This document shows, piece by piece, positions 1 through 12,235 of a stretch of 64,000 nucleotides of DNA (position 1 is its first letter; each line of letters opens with the position of its first letter). Below the pieces are notes generated by a model. That model did not search any database, had not been told where the DNA came from, and saw only the letters and a list, made by a program, of their open reading frames with translations. The translations under genes and the position numbers were made by a program. This DNA comes from Rosa chinensis. Its lineage: Eukaryota > Streptophyta > Magnoliopsida > Rosales > Rosaceae. The stretch is taken from contig NC_037088.1 in NCBI RefSeq assembly GCF_002994745.2, forward strand, positions 1,679,001 to 1,743,000, in the 5' to 3' direction.

Positions 1-2217
1 GCGATCCTCGCTACACCGACCGCACTCGCCTGGCTTTTCGCCTGCGGTCTCCTGCTCAAACATTAGGATCGCCGCCGAAGAACTCAGCTACGAGCTCTAT
101 GCCCCCAATCACTTTGCTCGCCAGTTCGGTCTTGTCCAATTGGTACCATTTCCTCTATACGATGCTTGGAACTACAACACCTCTTGGCGCAGACTTGGGC
201 CCCCTCAGGGCCCCCGCCGGCACAGAGCATGCTCGCGCTAGTTGATCTTCCTGATTGGGCTCAGACCATCGACGCCGTGGACGGAACTGAAGAAGGATAC
301 GAAACTTGGTGGGCAGAAGTCTCCACCAATTGCTGGACTCAACTGGACGACGAACTCTTTGCAGCCCTTTTTGGAGAGCTGAGGAACCCCTATCCTGCTG
401 ATATTGAGATGCTCGCTCGCTTCTCTGAAGATGCTGCAAGACCCCAGCCTCTTCAGGTGGTACGACCGGTGCGAGCCCCTCTCCCGGCCCAGGCTGGTAT
501 CGTGATTCGCGAACCCCTTTTAGAGGTAAGTGTCGTAATTCTTCCCTCTGCAAGGTTCTTATCTGCTTTCCCTTTACTCATCCTTCTCTGTATCAGGGGA
601 GTGCGCCGCGCTCAGGCCGCCGCTTAACCAGCGCCTGCCAGGCCGCCGCGCAACCAGCGCCTCCCAGGCCGCCGGCCAAACTGGAAAACAGAAAGCGGTG
701 CTCGCTGAGCCTGAAGCTGAAAATTCTTCTTCCGATGACGACAATCCACAAACCGTAAGAATCTTCTATCTTTAGGATCATATCTTCGCGAGTTAAGTCT
801 TAACTTCTCGATTTTGACAGGTCGCAGCTGCCCTGGCTCGCAAGCGTAACTGCTCGAACCCTCGCACTGACCTATGGGCAGGAGATGAACCACTTGCTGA
901 TCGATTGGTAAGAAATAAGGAGTTCACACTAGAAATTATCTATGCTCTCGCCCATGCTCCACTAACCTTTTCACTCGTAGGTTCGTCGCCGGTCCTCTGG
1001 ACATACTGGGGAAGGCTCTTCAGCGGCTAGTCAAGGAACATCTGCTTCACAAGCGCAAGCACCCACAGACCCCGAAAACCTTCCACCTCCTGTCAGCACC
1101 GCCGGCGATGTACATCAGCCCCAATTCCTGTACAGATCATAGAAGATAGTTCGCCTGAGCTGGAAGAAAGTACAGTCCTTCCGAATGCATCGCCTGAGGA
1201 GCCAATCGCTGTACAACCCTTTGCACAGGTATCGCCTGATCCCAATCCCGGCGAGGTAGTTCAAGAGCCTGCACCAATAGCAATTCCAGACGAGCTTCCA
1301 GTCGGAGAGGTACCCCCGTTCCAAAATCAATGCCTCAGTTCTTGTTTATCTTTGTGTATCTGATAATCCTTCCTCAATCGTAGAGTATTATTCCTGCTGA
1401 GGAAAACGCTGTCGCTGATCCCGCTGAGCCCGTTGGTGAAGACATGGTGGCCCAAGAGCCTGCCCCTCACGTTCTTGAAGTAGGAGCGGGGATAAATGCG
1501 GAATCGGAACCAGACGCGGCCCCCATCGTCGAGCTTCAAGAAGCCCCTGCTGCGATCGATGTTGATACTAATGCTAACGCTAATGTTCCCCCGCCCGAGC
1601 CTCCTAACAAGCTGGAAAGGCTGGTTCGCATACTCGAAATGGCTCCTCCAGGAGTTATAGATGAAGCGAGGGACGGGCTGCAGCGACTTCTGGGTCTTGA
1701 CATTTTATTACAGGGCGCGCCTGCCAGAGCTCAAGAATATTTGATGGTCCTTCGCCGCGAACGAACTATCACCGAGGCTGAGTTTATCGAGATATATAAG
1801 CTATTACAAAACCTCCCAACACGGATTAATGAAAGAACGACTGCAACCGCGCAAGTTAGGCAAGTTCAGGCTCACTATCGTGGCCTTGCACAACAGGCAG
1901 AAGCATCCCGCGACTCTTTGGGCGATAGAGCTATTCTCGTTAGGGACTTGCGGATCTCGCAGAACCACTTTCGGACCCACATTCAAGAGCTTCAAGCCCA
2001 ATTGATCGAAGCAAAGGCCCAGTTAGTTGCGGTGACAGCCCAACTTGAGCAAGATGAACCTCAGCTAGAGCAACCCCTAGCAGCCTTCGAAGTGATGTCT
2101 CAGAACTTAGCTCAAGCACGTGAAGCAGTCCGACAAGCGGAGCGAGCTGCTGCCGACACTAGTTTTTGTCTGGATGAACATTTACTTCGCTTGACCCATG
2201 CGGGCCGAAAACTTTAG
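1..2217 (+). pseudogene. PMD-like gene carried antisense in the Tat element (5' partial)
   Basis: This plus-strand gene lies between the element's integrase and its off-window 3' LTR. The first bases encode a segment with a PNHFARQFGLVQ-like stretch (about 88-140), resembling the HR(x)ARQFG signature of plant mobile domain (PMD) proteins. Several GT-AG introns can be read: about 528-596, 759-821, 908-980 and 1,310-1,383. The intervening exons are rich in Pro, Ala and acidic residues. The last exon opens near 1,384 and stops at 2,217; its final 150 codons or so are rich in Gln, Ala, Leu and Glu and should form a coiled coil. One reading-frame break is apparent near 1,110-1,125. PMD proteins occur both as host genes (the MAIN/MAIL family) and inside transposons, including Tat elements. 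The PMD assignment rests on one motif, and the N-terminus is missing. Confidence 0.6.
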
Positions 2218-3433
2218 GCCTCTTACTTCAGGCCCATTTTGCTTTGTATGAACGACATTAAATTAATATTTAATATTTAATATTTAGCCCACTTTGCCTG
2301 GCCCAAACATCATTTAAACTCCAGTAGTTAATGACAGGCGAAACCGTTGAAAAGATAACCCCAATTTGGGCGGTTATCTCCTTGAAGACTGCTCCACTTC
2401 CCACGCGTTTTCAATATCTTCCATTTTCGAGACTATAGCATTTAACTGCATTGATTCTCTTATTGATGGCGTTGAAAGTACTTCAACGGCTTATCGCGCG
2501 GCATAGGATTGGCACTATAAATATCGGTACTCAGAGAACATAAGTAACCAAACCATCATGTCTTCCCCAGAGATAACCTCGCAAGACCTGCTGCTATTCC
2601 TTTAGTTTCTAAAATCTTCCTTTTATGATTCCGCCCTTAGCCACCAATTCATAGGCTTCATGGCTTAATCTCACGACCTGGGTAGGCCTCATGGCCTAAT
2701 CTCAGGTCCGGCGGCATGTCTTTGGTTTCTGAAAATCTGGATGAACTTGCCGGTCTCAGTTAAACCAAAGAACATGCCGCTCTCCTAACGCGACAGAACC
2801 AGATTCTGAGGGGCCTGTCTCTTCAGACTGCTTGCGAGGAGCATGGGGAAGAAGGGCGGAAGGCCACTTTGAGGTCGACTGCTCTTCTCCCGCGGTCTAC
2901 CTCCGGGGCCCGGTTACGAGGTTTCTGTTTTTCCCCAGGAGGTAGATGTGGTTGTGAGTCGCGCTCGCTCTGGACCCCAACTCCTGCCCAAAGGGAAGGC
3001 CCAAGGAGGGGGTATGATGGGTTATTTCCCTCTCTCTTCCTCCGGTACCGATGACAGCAGTGGCGACTCAGATCGGAGAAGGATCTGAGTGAAGAGAGGA
3101 AGAATGCCAGTGGTAGCGCCCAGATCCTTCTCCCCGCAACCAGATCCAGTCACTTTTAAGCTTTATGTTGTTTCAAGGCCACATTTGACCTTATCACTGC
3201 AATTGTAACTGTATTAGTCTGTTTTGTTGTATGCTTCTGGCCGCAAAGCCACTTTATGAATGAAACTCTTGCTTTGAGCAGAAATCTGCAAAAATTTGTT
3301 AATCTAAAACAAAGCCTCTTGTATAGGCTCTTACACTTATTCTTAACACACTTTGCCAAAAATGTGAAAAAGTAACTTGGATAATGAATACAATAATGAA
3401 ACCTCATGTATAGGCTATTACATACATCTGGCC
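2218..3433. other. Non-coding spacer inside the Tat element
   Basis: This stretch lies between the convergent ends of the antisense gene and the integrase. It contains TTTAATATTTAA-type AT runs just after the antisense stop, which may serve as that gene's 3' end. There is a short duplicated phrase (GGCTTCATGGCTTAATCTCA, then GGCCTCATGGCCTAATCTCA, 2,655-2,705). No convincing coding region or polypurine tract was found. Confidence 0.5.
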
Positions 3434-4852
3434 TCAAATAAGGCTTAAATAGATAGTGAGTTGCCCCCCAATGTTCATCGGGGAAGCAGAGACATGAATC
3501 ATAGGCCACAAAGAAAAGGCCGGACGATTATAGAGAAATGATGCGAGCCGATGAAGATTACGTTTGCCCCCCCCAGCCTGGGCAAGAAATTGATCAGAGG
3601 GATCTTCAAACTCCCAAACACTAGGGTAGTACTTCTTCAAGAAACGGCCGTTAATAGGGTTGCGATGGATGTCGCCATCGACATCTCTGAGGTGAAAAGC
3701 CCCACGCTGCAAGATCCGGTGGACAACAAAGGGTCCCTCCCATCGCGGCATCCATTTACCGCGACCTGTTAACTTTTTGCCAAGGGGTAAAATAGCCTTC
3801 CAGACGAGGTCGCCCTCTTTGTAACTACGACCACGCGTCCTCTTATCATAGGCGTGGGCAATACGCTGTTTTTCCATTACTAAATTATCCAAAGCCTCCA
3901 AACGCTGCTCGCTTAAATCTTCGTGTTCCTGCCACATTGCCTGAACGTAATCTTCACTGATCAGATGGTGCTGCTCTTGCACGCGTAGGGAATGAACGTT
4001 AATTTCTAACGGTAAGACAGCGTCATGACCAAACATGTGTGCGAATGGCGTTGTCGCGGTGGGATTCCGTTTAGAAGTGCGATAGGCCCAAAGAGTCTCA
4101 TACAAGGTATCGTGCCATTGTCGAGGGTTTTCTACCAGCATCTTCTTCAGTAAGGTAATGATTGTCTTGTTGCTAGCCTCCGCTTGACCATTAGATTGAG
4201 CATAAAACGGAGTACTGTGGATGAATTGGATGCCAAAATCATTGACAAGCTCCTCGACGGGGCCTCCCATGAACGCTGCCCCCCGGTCCGAAACCAACAC
4301 CTTGGGGATACCAAACCTGCAAAGGATGTTATGAAAAATAAACTGGCTAATGGTGGCACCGGAAGCCTCCTTCAAAGGCTCTGCCTCAACCCATTTGGTG
4401 AAGTAGTCAGTGGCGACGATGATGAACTTGTGTTGAAGAGAAGAATGGGGATGGATCATCCCGATCAAGTCCAATGCCCAACCTCGCGCAGGCCAAGGTT
4501 TGATAATAGGCTGCGTAGGGATGGTAGGAACATGCTGAACTGGACGGTGCGCTTGACAATCTTCACAGCCTTTGGCAAATGCGATACAATCCTTTAAAAT
4601 GCTGGGCCAATAATAACCATTCCGTCGCAAAAGCCATCGCATCTTAGGTCCCGCTTGATGGGCCCCACATATCCCCGTGTGCACTTCACGCATCAATCGT
4701 TTGGCTTCGCGGCCATAGACACACCGAAAGTCTATGCCATCTTCCCCTCGTCCCAGCAACTCATCACCTCTAAGGAAGTAGTTTAGAGCGAGAAAGCGAA
4801 TCTTCCTGGCTGCTGTTGGGTCTGGTTGTTTGAGGTACTCAATCAGCGGGAT
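3434..4852 (-). pseudogene. Integrase domain of the Tat element
   Basis: This is the integrase end of pol, which inserts element cDNA into the host chromosome. An HHCC zinc-binding N-terminus is visible (an H..H pair in VHTGICGAH and CxxC in CEDCQ). The D,D,E core follows: Asp in the ALDLIG stretch, Asp in VSDRGAAF, and Glu in NGQAEASNKT. The C-terminus contains a basic region and a WEGPFVV-type segment. It is in the same frame as RT/RNase H but separated by one stop (TGA at 4,853-4,855, where a sense codon is expected before an IPLIEYL motif). The last 40 or so codons before 3,434 look unrelated to integrase and may be read-through. Confidence 0.85.
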
Positions 4853-7213
4853 TCACCAATCCACATCAATAGGTTCGAGCACCGCGACCATGGGCTCATC
4901 TGGTGGATCAGGCCGTGCAAGCCACAAAGGTAACGTGCGACGCTCAACTTTCAAAATGCGCTCGCGCACTCCATTCTTCAATGTGATGCCTGTGGCCAGC
5001 TGAGCGAGTTCATTCGCTGCAAAGTTGCGCTCGCGGGGAATATGCTCTAGATCGACGTCGTCAAATTGGTCCAGAAGCTCGATGGCGCGATTCAGATATG
5101 GAACAAGCAGCCAACTGGCACATCGATACTTTTCCTGGAGCTGGTTTATGACGAGCTGAGAGTCACCGCGAATCTGGACGTTCCGGACGCCCATTTCCAA
5201 TAAGACCTCTAGTCCAATAATAAGAGCTTCATATTCAGCCTGATTATTTGTGCATTTGAACTCTAGTTGGAAGGAAAAAGAGAAGCGGTCCCCGGCTGGG
5301 TTTTCCAGAACAATCCCTGCTCCGGCCAGAGTGTCGGTTCTTGAGCCATCGAATAATAAAACCCAGGGCTGCAAGTAGACTGTGGCTTGGTACCAAACTG
5401 CGTATTCCGGGATGCGCGCCAAATCGGGTCGGGTCACAGTGGTGGATGCTATTTCCAATTCCTTCAGATTGGGTATCTCCAACGTAGGATGATGTGTGAG
5501 AAAATCCGCGATGGCCTGCCCCTTGACAGCCTTTTGAGGCACATATTGGAGCGAAAACTCTGAGAGAGCTAGTACCCACTTGCCAATGCGACCTCTCAAG
5601 ATAGGCCGTGACAACATGTATTTGACCAAATCAGTTTGAGCGATGATGCAGGTGGTAAAGGATAACATGTAATGCCGCAATTTGCACGCTGAAAAATACA
5701 GAGTTAGGCACAGCTTCTCCATAGGGGTGTACCTCGTCTCGCACTTTGTCAAGGTCCGGCTGAGGTAGAATATAGCATGCTCGATACCTCCCTCATCATC
5801 CTGAGCGAGCAAGCTGCCAATGGAGGCCTCAGCTGCTGAAATGTATAGCTTTAATGGGATCCTAGCTCTAGGTGGAACCAGGACTGGCGGGCTTGCCAAG
5901 TAGGCCTTGATTCTGTCGAAAGCCTCTTGATGTTTAGGCTCCCACACAAACTCGTTCTGCCCTTGTAACCTCAGCAACGGCGAGAAAGGTTGGATTTTAC
6001 CTGCAGAGTTAGAAATGAAACGTCTTAGGAAATTGATCTTACCCAACAAACGCTGTAAGTCCTTTGTTCGCGGGGGAGATGCGTTGATGACTGCGCTCGC
6101 CTTGTCTTCGGGTACCTCAATTCCTCGTTGATGGACTATGAACCCAAACACACATTTGGCCGGGTTCATCTTGAGTCTATGGCGTCGCATGCGCTCAAAT
6201 ACTTTCTTGAGATCTGCGATGTGGTTCCCCTTCTTCTCAGACTTGACCACCACGTCATCGATGTACACCTCTAAAACCTTTCCCAGTATGTCGTGGAAGA
6301 TCAAGTTCATGGCTCGCTGATACGTCGCACCAGCGTTCTTTAGACCAAACGGCATGACCACATATTTAAAACCTCCCGCGAATCCAGGGCAGCGGAAAGC
6401 GGTCTTGTGTCTATCTTCTTCAGCAACTGGAATCTGGTGATATCTTGCAGTGCCATCCATGAAAGATAACAACTCATGTCCTGCCACAGCATCTACCAAC
6501 ATATCCGCGACCGGCATGGGGTACACATCCTTAGGTGTAGCAAGATTCAAGTCTCTATAATCTACGCAGACCCTCATCTTGCCGTTCTTTTTCCAGACAG
6601 GCACTATATTAGATAGCCACTGATTATACTTGGCGAACCTGATAATGCCCGACTTATGCATTTTCTCTACCTCCTCCTTTACAAGAACCTGGGTTTCCGA
6701 ATTCATTCGTCGAGGTTCTTGCTTGACGGGCCTCTTGTCAAGAAGAGTTGGTAGTTGATGGCAAACCAAATCTGGTGATAGGCCAGGCATGTCTTCATAC
6801 TTCTCTGCAAAGCAATCCTTAAATTCTAATAACAATTCAGTGAGCCTCTGTTTCTCGCTAGGCTCTAAGTAAGCGCTGATAGACACCTCCATAGGCTCGT
6901 TCGGTGTTCCCAGATTAACTTTCTCAGTAGGGTCTCTAACTTTAGGAGGCGTATTGTCCAGCGCTCTCGGGGCGAGTTGAATGCTCACTTCATCTTCGCG
7001 CTCCAGATCAGAAAGTTCTTCATTAAGGACCTCTAAGGTCGCGATGCGATCATAAGCCTCTCTTTCCACCATATATGACGATAACCGTTCATGTATCGAG
7101 TGGAAGGCCTCTATCCCCTCCGCTGAGAGGTTGTAATCCATTAATCGGTTAAAGGTTTGGGCACAGCGTGGCCAGGCCTTTCCAAGCCTTCTTTTGCGAG
7201 CGTAAGCCCCCAC
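4853..7213 (-). pseudogene. Reverse transcriptase, RNase H and archaeal-type RNase H (Tat pol)
   Basis: An open 786-codon stretch encodes the cDNA-synthesis part of pol. The RT palm carries the catalytic YIDD box (about 6,250-6,268) after VCVDYRDLN and MPFGLKNAGATYQ motifs. The first RNase H (about 5,550-5,870) is degraded: the usual aspartate-bearing start reads as YISAAEAS. The second, archaeal-type RNase H (about 4,960-5,370) looks better preserved, with LLFDGS, NNQAEYEAL, GDSQLVI and a late NFAANELA motif where family members normally have Asp. The protease frame overlaps the start of this open stretch by about 70 bp in another frame. Confidence 0.88.
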
Positions 7214-8433
7214 TGTGCCAGTTTGGAGGCCGTCACCCCTGTGGGGCGGCCCTTATCATCAATGCCACTAACCTGTAATGGAGTGATAGGCTCCAAATAG
7301 TATCTGGCATCTACATAGTTTGCGGAGACTGGAAATGGACGAGGATCCGCCTTGATCACCTCCGCCGTATCTGTTTCCCTATTCCACATAACCAGCTCTT
7401 GATGAAGTGTTGAGGGTACGCAGTAGCTCCTGTGGATCCAGTCTCTGCCCAAGATGGCACTGTAGGCCGCATAGCAATCCGTCACGAAGAAGGCATAAAC
7501 CCCCTCTGCTGGTCCTACCTTAATACGTAGGAACAATAATCCCAGGGTTTTTGTTACAATACCCGCGAAATTTTTGAGTGCGAGAGATGTGGACTGGATT
7601 TTCTCCCGCTTGATCCCAAGCAAGTGCATGGTCCTGGTAGTGACGACATTAACGGCAGCTCCGGTGTCAATCATGATTTTACTAACTTTGATACCGCCAA
7701 CGTCTGCCGTGATGTATAATGGTCGCATGTGTTGGACCATAGCTGGCGTTGGTTTGGAAAAGTTCATGAGTGACCCCTTGTCCGGAGCCTCTTCCGTTCG
7801 TAGCAGGACCGTGTCTTCTACAGGTGTCGCGGCTGCTGATATGACCTGCAATGGCGGTACACTTTCCTCTTCAGCCCCCACATAGTCCTGAGCAGCGACT
7901 GGTAATGCATATCTCGCAGGGAGACCATAGACCATATTGCAAGAAACGTCAGTTGTCTATGTTTCCTCCATGTCGTCTTCTAAGTTAAGCTTAGGCTCCG
8001 CGGCCGGGATATCTGTTTGGAATTGCTTAGCCAAACAATCCACCAGCGATCCTTCTGTGAGGCCTTTTACCTCGCAATGTTCAAGCTCTTGTGTCATGGC
8101 AGCCGGCTTAGGGTTCTCCGGCTTCATGTGCTCCGCTGAGGCAGAGATGACTACACTTTGGACTTTCTTGGGCCGCCACTGTAGGGTGTCGCTAGCCCTG
8201 TCCTTGCCCCCCAGTCTGTCAAAGACCGAAGTTTTGCCCACTGGTTCCTCACGGAAAAGCCTGCGCTTGACATGTGGCCGCCGCGGTGGTGAGTTCTCCA
8301 TTCTTACAAGAGGAGGTGAGCGCTCCTCAGTAATCCTGCAAAAAACACTGGGCTTTGAGACCACTGTTAGTGAATGCGTTTGTTTTTTAAAACTACAGGG
8401 AGGCCGCAACGGTTTAGCAGCCAACACCTCCAT
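7141..8433 (-). pseudogene. Aspartic protease region of the Tat element
   Basis: The reading frame covers 8,433 to 7,141, with one in-frame TAG at 7,957-7,959. The pepsin-like retroviral protease signature IDTGAAVNVV is read from about 7,674 down to 7,645. Downstream, an ILGRDW stretch matches the second conserved block. It matures the Gag-Pol polyprotein. The part before the stop is low in recognisable motifs and probably joins gag to protease. The frame differs from gag and from RT, so either programmed frameshifts or decay by small indels separate them; decay is more likely given the stops elsewhere. Confidence 0.75.
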
Positions 8434-8557
8434 CTCTCTCTGGTATTGCTCGGGCGACTTGACCAGTTATGAAAGCTTGATCAGGCCCTGATCTAGAGCC
8501 TCTAAAGCGTGCTTGGCTTCCCCAAACCTGCGTTGTAGCTTCCTTTTTCTGGACGGG

Positions 8558-11419
8558 CTAATCTCCATCGCCTTGCCCTTTTCCCTGGTGTACCATTTGC
8601 CCCTCCTTGATAGGATTAACTAAAGCAGGTGGTATGTAGGGTTTGGTCAGACTATCCTTGCACTCGCTCCTGGCCTTCTCTTGTTTCGGACCGCCTGCGG
8701 CTGCTTTCAGTTTCATGAATAAGTTGGAGTCTTTGAGGGATAGTGGTGACTCCGTCTTCTCCCTTTCTCTTGGACTGGAAGGCTGATAGTTCCGCGACGA
8801 CGAAGCCCACTTGATTGGTGGTAGGGAACCAAAGTGAAATGTCTGCTCGACCTCTTCGTGTGACACTTGGATACCGCATTCTTCTTTACATCGCGAGCAC
8901 AAGATCACGGGTGAAGCCTGATTGGTTGATTCAATTTTACCCTTGGCAGGTGTCTCACCCACGATGGACTTCTCACTCTGCTCGTTCGAACCCAGATCCA
9001 GAACTGGTTTCCGTCGATGCTGTTTGGCCCATTCTACATTGACCATGTTGATCCCAGTGTCTGGAAAGGGATCTATGTCAACTAGTGCCGCCGCTGTGAC
9101 TGGAGCCTCTACCTGCAAACTACCATTATTAAGCCATACCTGAATCTGGTCTTTGAGCTTTACACAGTCCGCGGTGTTGTGATTCCACAGATTATGGAAC
9201 TTGCAATACTTCTTCCCCTTCAACTGCTCTGGCCGCAGAAAAGTTCCAAAATCGGTCTTCACCATCTTCGCAGCAATCATCTCGTCAAGTATCTCGTGGG
9301 CCTTATTGGCATCATAAGTATATGTCGCGAACTCCGGTTTGGTGAAAGCCAACGACTTGAGCTTAACAGGCTCCTTGGAGATTTTTAGCTGTTTCAAGGA
9401 CGGATTCTTTTTTCCGGTTAACTCATAGGCCTCTATATCATTATCCTCATCTTCTTCATCTTCCTGACCCACTTCTTCAGCGTTATGATGGTAATAAGGG
9501 TCGTAGGTGGCCGGTTGGTAGCCCAGGGCCGCTACGGTACGATGTTTACCTGGCACGTACGTCCCTCTGGAGGCGTTCTTCCTCGCATCTGTTTCTCTGA
9601 GGAGATGCTCGAAACTGCCCACCTCCGTGATGAGTTCCCCCATCGACTGAATCATGCTGCCATGCTGCTTCTTTCGTTGACGGGGCTCTAAACCCTTGAC
9701 TGCCAATTTAACTAACTCCTTCTCATGCAGGATGACGTTCAGCTTGGCTTTCTGGATTTGAAAGCGCTGAAGATAGGCAACTGCTGATTCTGTAGGCTGC
9801 TGTGCCATCTGAGTGAGCGAGGCTAGGTCTACTTCAGGCTCAATAGTTCCAAACGTCTCACGAAAGAGTAGTTCCATTGCCGGCCAATCTGCCACTGTTC
9901 CTGGTCTAAGTTTAGAAAACCATCTGAAGGCGGCACCTGACAGAGAGGTGCCAAAGATCCTGCATTTGAGGACATCATCGTTCTGGTATTGGCCACATTG
10001 TACCCTAAACCTGGCCAGATGTGTTGCCGCATCTTCAGTGTCCTCCCCTGAAAAAGTAGAAAAAATGATATTCTTATAGCCTCGGGGGAAAGGTGCGAGC
10101 ATGATGTGTGGCGGGAAAGGTCCTTCATAGACCCCATTCGGTTGGGCCCTAGGGTTGGCCAATCTGATCATCTCCTCTACTTCATCACGTCTTACATATT
10201 CTGGGCCCGGAGGATGAGGAGGTGTCGCCGCAGTCCGGTGAGTAGCTTGCACAGGCACTGCCTGGTTCACCATTGCCGACCCTTCCCCGACAAGCACAAT
10301 GCGGGTAGTAGCCTGTTGCTAGAGAGTCACCGCTGGCGTAATCTCTTCCTTCGACAGAGCTGTTATCTTGATCGGGGTGCCGGTCTGGTCAAGCCCATAA
10401 TAATTTCCCGGCAGTTCTTGATACACCATCTCTGCCCCGTCACTGTCGTACTGAATGAACGTAATGGGTTCGGACGAAGTCCCCGCACCCTTTGAGGCTT
10501 GGTGCCTTTGTCTGGTGGTGTGTCCGCTTGATGAAGCAGTCTTTTCCTTGCTGCCACTGATAACCAGTGCTTATTCTTTGTTCTTCGCCGGTGTAGCAGT
10601 AACAGTAGCTGAGGAAGAAACAGCATTGTTGTTAGCCTTCTTGCGCTGATTTGGCGGCACGTACTTGCCTGAACCAGATGGTTGGCCAAGAGAGCCAAGG
10701 ATAGCATTAGGATCCCCTAAAGCTTTGTTCAATACTTCTCTTGCTTGATTCAATTCTGCTCTCTGCATAGCCACCTCGGTTGCTAGGTTAGCCCCATCCT
10801 TGCAAAGACCTGCCATATCTGACGCGGTCTGCTTGGTGTGGCCTGCTATAGCCTCCAAAATTGCCTTTTGACGTTGATCCTGCTCGCTAGCGATACCTGC
10901 GGCGTGTGCCTTCAAAGCACTTTCTGATTGTGCGATCTACTGTTGGGTATCCTCTGTGTGTCGAGTCATACGCTGATCCAGCTCGCGTAAGAACTTATCT
11001 GCCTTTGCGGTTTCCCTGGCAAAATCAGCGTCCATCTTCTTGCGATGGTTCTCGATATTGTCCATGATAATCGCGCACCTTTCCTCGAAGGTCGCGCCTT
11101 CTAGAATAGGCTTTGCAACGAAAGCCTCTCCTTCTCCAACCCCCACAGCAGTGTTGACAGTGGTGGGGATAACCGGCTCGCTGGCCTGGTTAACATTGAC
11201 GCTCTGACCCTCAGTAGCGGTCGAGCGATTCTCATCTTGTCTAGTTGACATACCCGGTGATTGGGGCTGATGAGAGAATCGTTGCATCACTTGTTCTTCA
11301 GAAAGACCACGACAGTCCGCGCGAGAATGTGGCTTGTAACTGGAGGTCTTATGTTTCGAGCAGTTAGCGTAGCCTTTTTGATAAGGGTTATCGCTAGACT
11401 TCCCAATGGTTGCGTTCAC
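8558..11419 (-). pseudogene. gag of the Tat element with three in-frame stops
   Basis: A single reading frame runs from about 11,419 to 8,558 and would encode the particle protein. It is interrupted by TAG at 10,937-10,939, TAA at 10,571-10,573 and TAG at 10,319-10,321. The Retrotrans_gag core is visible around the FRWFSKLRPG segment (about 9,930-9,900). A modified zinc knuckle of the Tat kind, with a CKFHN..H...C pattern (about 9,200-9,150), lies further on. The N-terminal part before the first stop contains coiled-coil-like charged heptads. The frame opens only some 40 bp after the primer-binding site, leaving almost no leader. The three stops share one frame, so gag seems to have decayed mainly by substitutions. 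Confidence 0.8.
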
Positions 11420-11435
11420 AAAGAAACACTATTGG

Positions 11436-11453
11436 GTCCCACTGGGCGTGCCA
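11436..11453 (-). other. Candidate primer-binding site
   Basis: On the minus strand the sequence TGGCACGCCCAGTGGGAC begins three bases inside the LTR end. This is the position and TGG start expected for a tRNA primer-binding site. I did not assign a tRNA. Confidence 0.65.
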
Positions 11454-11456
11454 AAA

Positions 11457-12235
11457 TGTCTCTTTTGAGCGTGTGATTGCGCAGGTGTGCCAGCACCGCA
11501 GGGTGCAATCGTTGGGGTAGTCCCTTGACCTAACTTCTTCTTCAAGCGCTGTGGACGAGGAGAGCACCAACCTCGTCACGGGGTTCTTCTCTAGCCTTTC
11601 GGAAAAGGACTTTTGCCTTACGGATAAGGACTTTGGGTGTGATCTCTTTGGTCACCAAAATCGATACTCAACGTTATAAGTTGAGCAGAGCAATCACTGG
11701 GAAACCTGAGGAAGCACGGGGTTTGCTAAAGCGTATCTTTAGCTTCGCTGGGTTGCGAGGGCATTACCCTTGCTTCGCTGGTAGTATCGGTGGCAGTAGT
11801 ACTGGTAGTCGGCTCGCGGGGAGACTAGGACTGGAAGCACGGTCGCCGGGTTGATCTGGTGATGCTGACAGTCGGCTCGCGAGGAGACTATGACTGGCGG
11901 GCGGTCACCGGGTTTCAACGAGGTTGAAGGTTTGCTCCGAGGAGGCTTTGTAATCGCTGGGATTAATTGAGTCGAGAGAGGTCCTTGATTTCGCCAATTA
12001 ACCCTGTACTTATACCCTAGGGTTTCGACTGCTCCTTGCCTTCGAAGGATTCTTAATTGAAGTTTCCTGTTTAATCTCTACTACTCGACCTCAAGAAGGT
12101 TTCGTCTCCTTATGAGTCACGGAATGGGCGAAGCTACAATCCAGACCCGAGTAGTTTTATTTTTGGGCCACAGGTATCGGCCCACTGGCTGGAACCCACT
12201 AAAGGATCTTGCCAAAATACTTTTGGGCTCAAACA
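11457..12235 (-). repeat. 5' LTR of the Tat element
   Basis: On the plus strand the LTR starts TGTCTC and ends CTCAAACA, giving TG...CA termini. The inner boundary is fixed by the adjacent primer-binding site. The outer boundary is fixed because sequence homologous to a copia element (compare 28,525 onward) resumes at CACTCAAATATGC. A minus-strand TATA-like TATAAGT lies near 12,010, consistent with the pgRNA promoter. Length is about 779 bp. The partner LTR is outside the window. Confidence 0.7.

Larger units (their letters stand above)
1..12235 (-). mobile_element. Ty3/gypsy LTR retrotransposon, Tat lineage (3' end off window)
   Basis: On the minus strand the order is 5' LTR, primer-binding site, gag, protease, reverse transcriptase, RNase H, a second archaeal-type RNase H, integrase, spacer, and then a gene on the opposite strand. 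A second RNase H between the first RNase H and integrase is the hallmark of the plant Tat group (Tat/Ogre/Retand). Integrase shows no chromodomain. The 3' LTR is not in the window, so target-site duplication and LTR divergence cannot be read. The coding frame has three in-frame stops in gag, one in the protease region and one between RNase H and integrase, with frame changes at gag/protease and protease/RT, so this copy is probably not autonomous. The lineage call is firm; the exact family is unknown. Confidence 0.88.

Noticed and set aside
155..553. 132-codon minus-strand open frame opposite the PMD-like gene
   Set aside because: Composition is that of a shadow frame, with no motif; the plus-strand exons explain the open stretch.
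1..12235. Programmed frameshift between gag, protease and RT of the Tat element
   Set aside because: No slippery site was evident, and other decay lesions make indels the simpler explanation.
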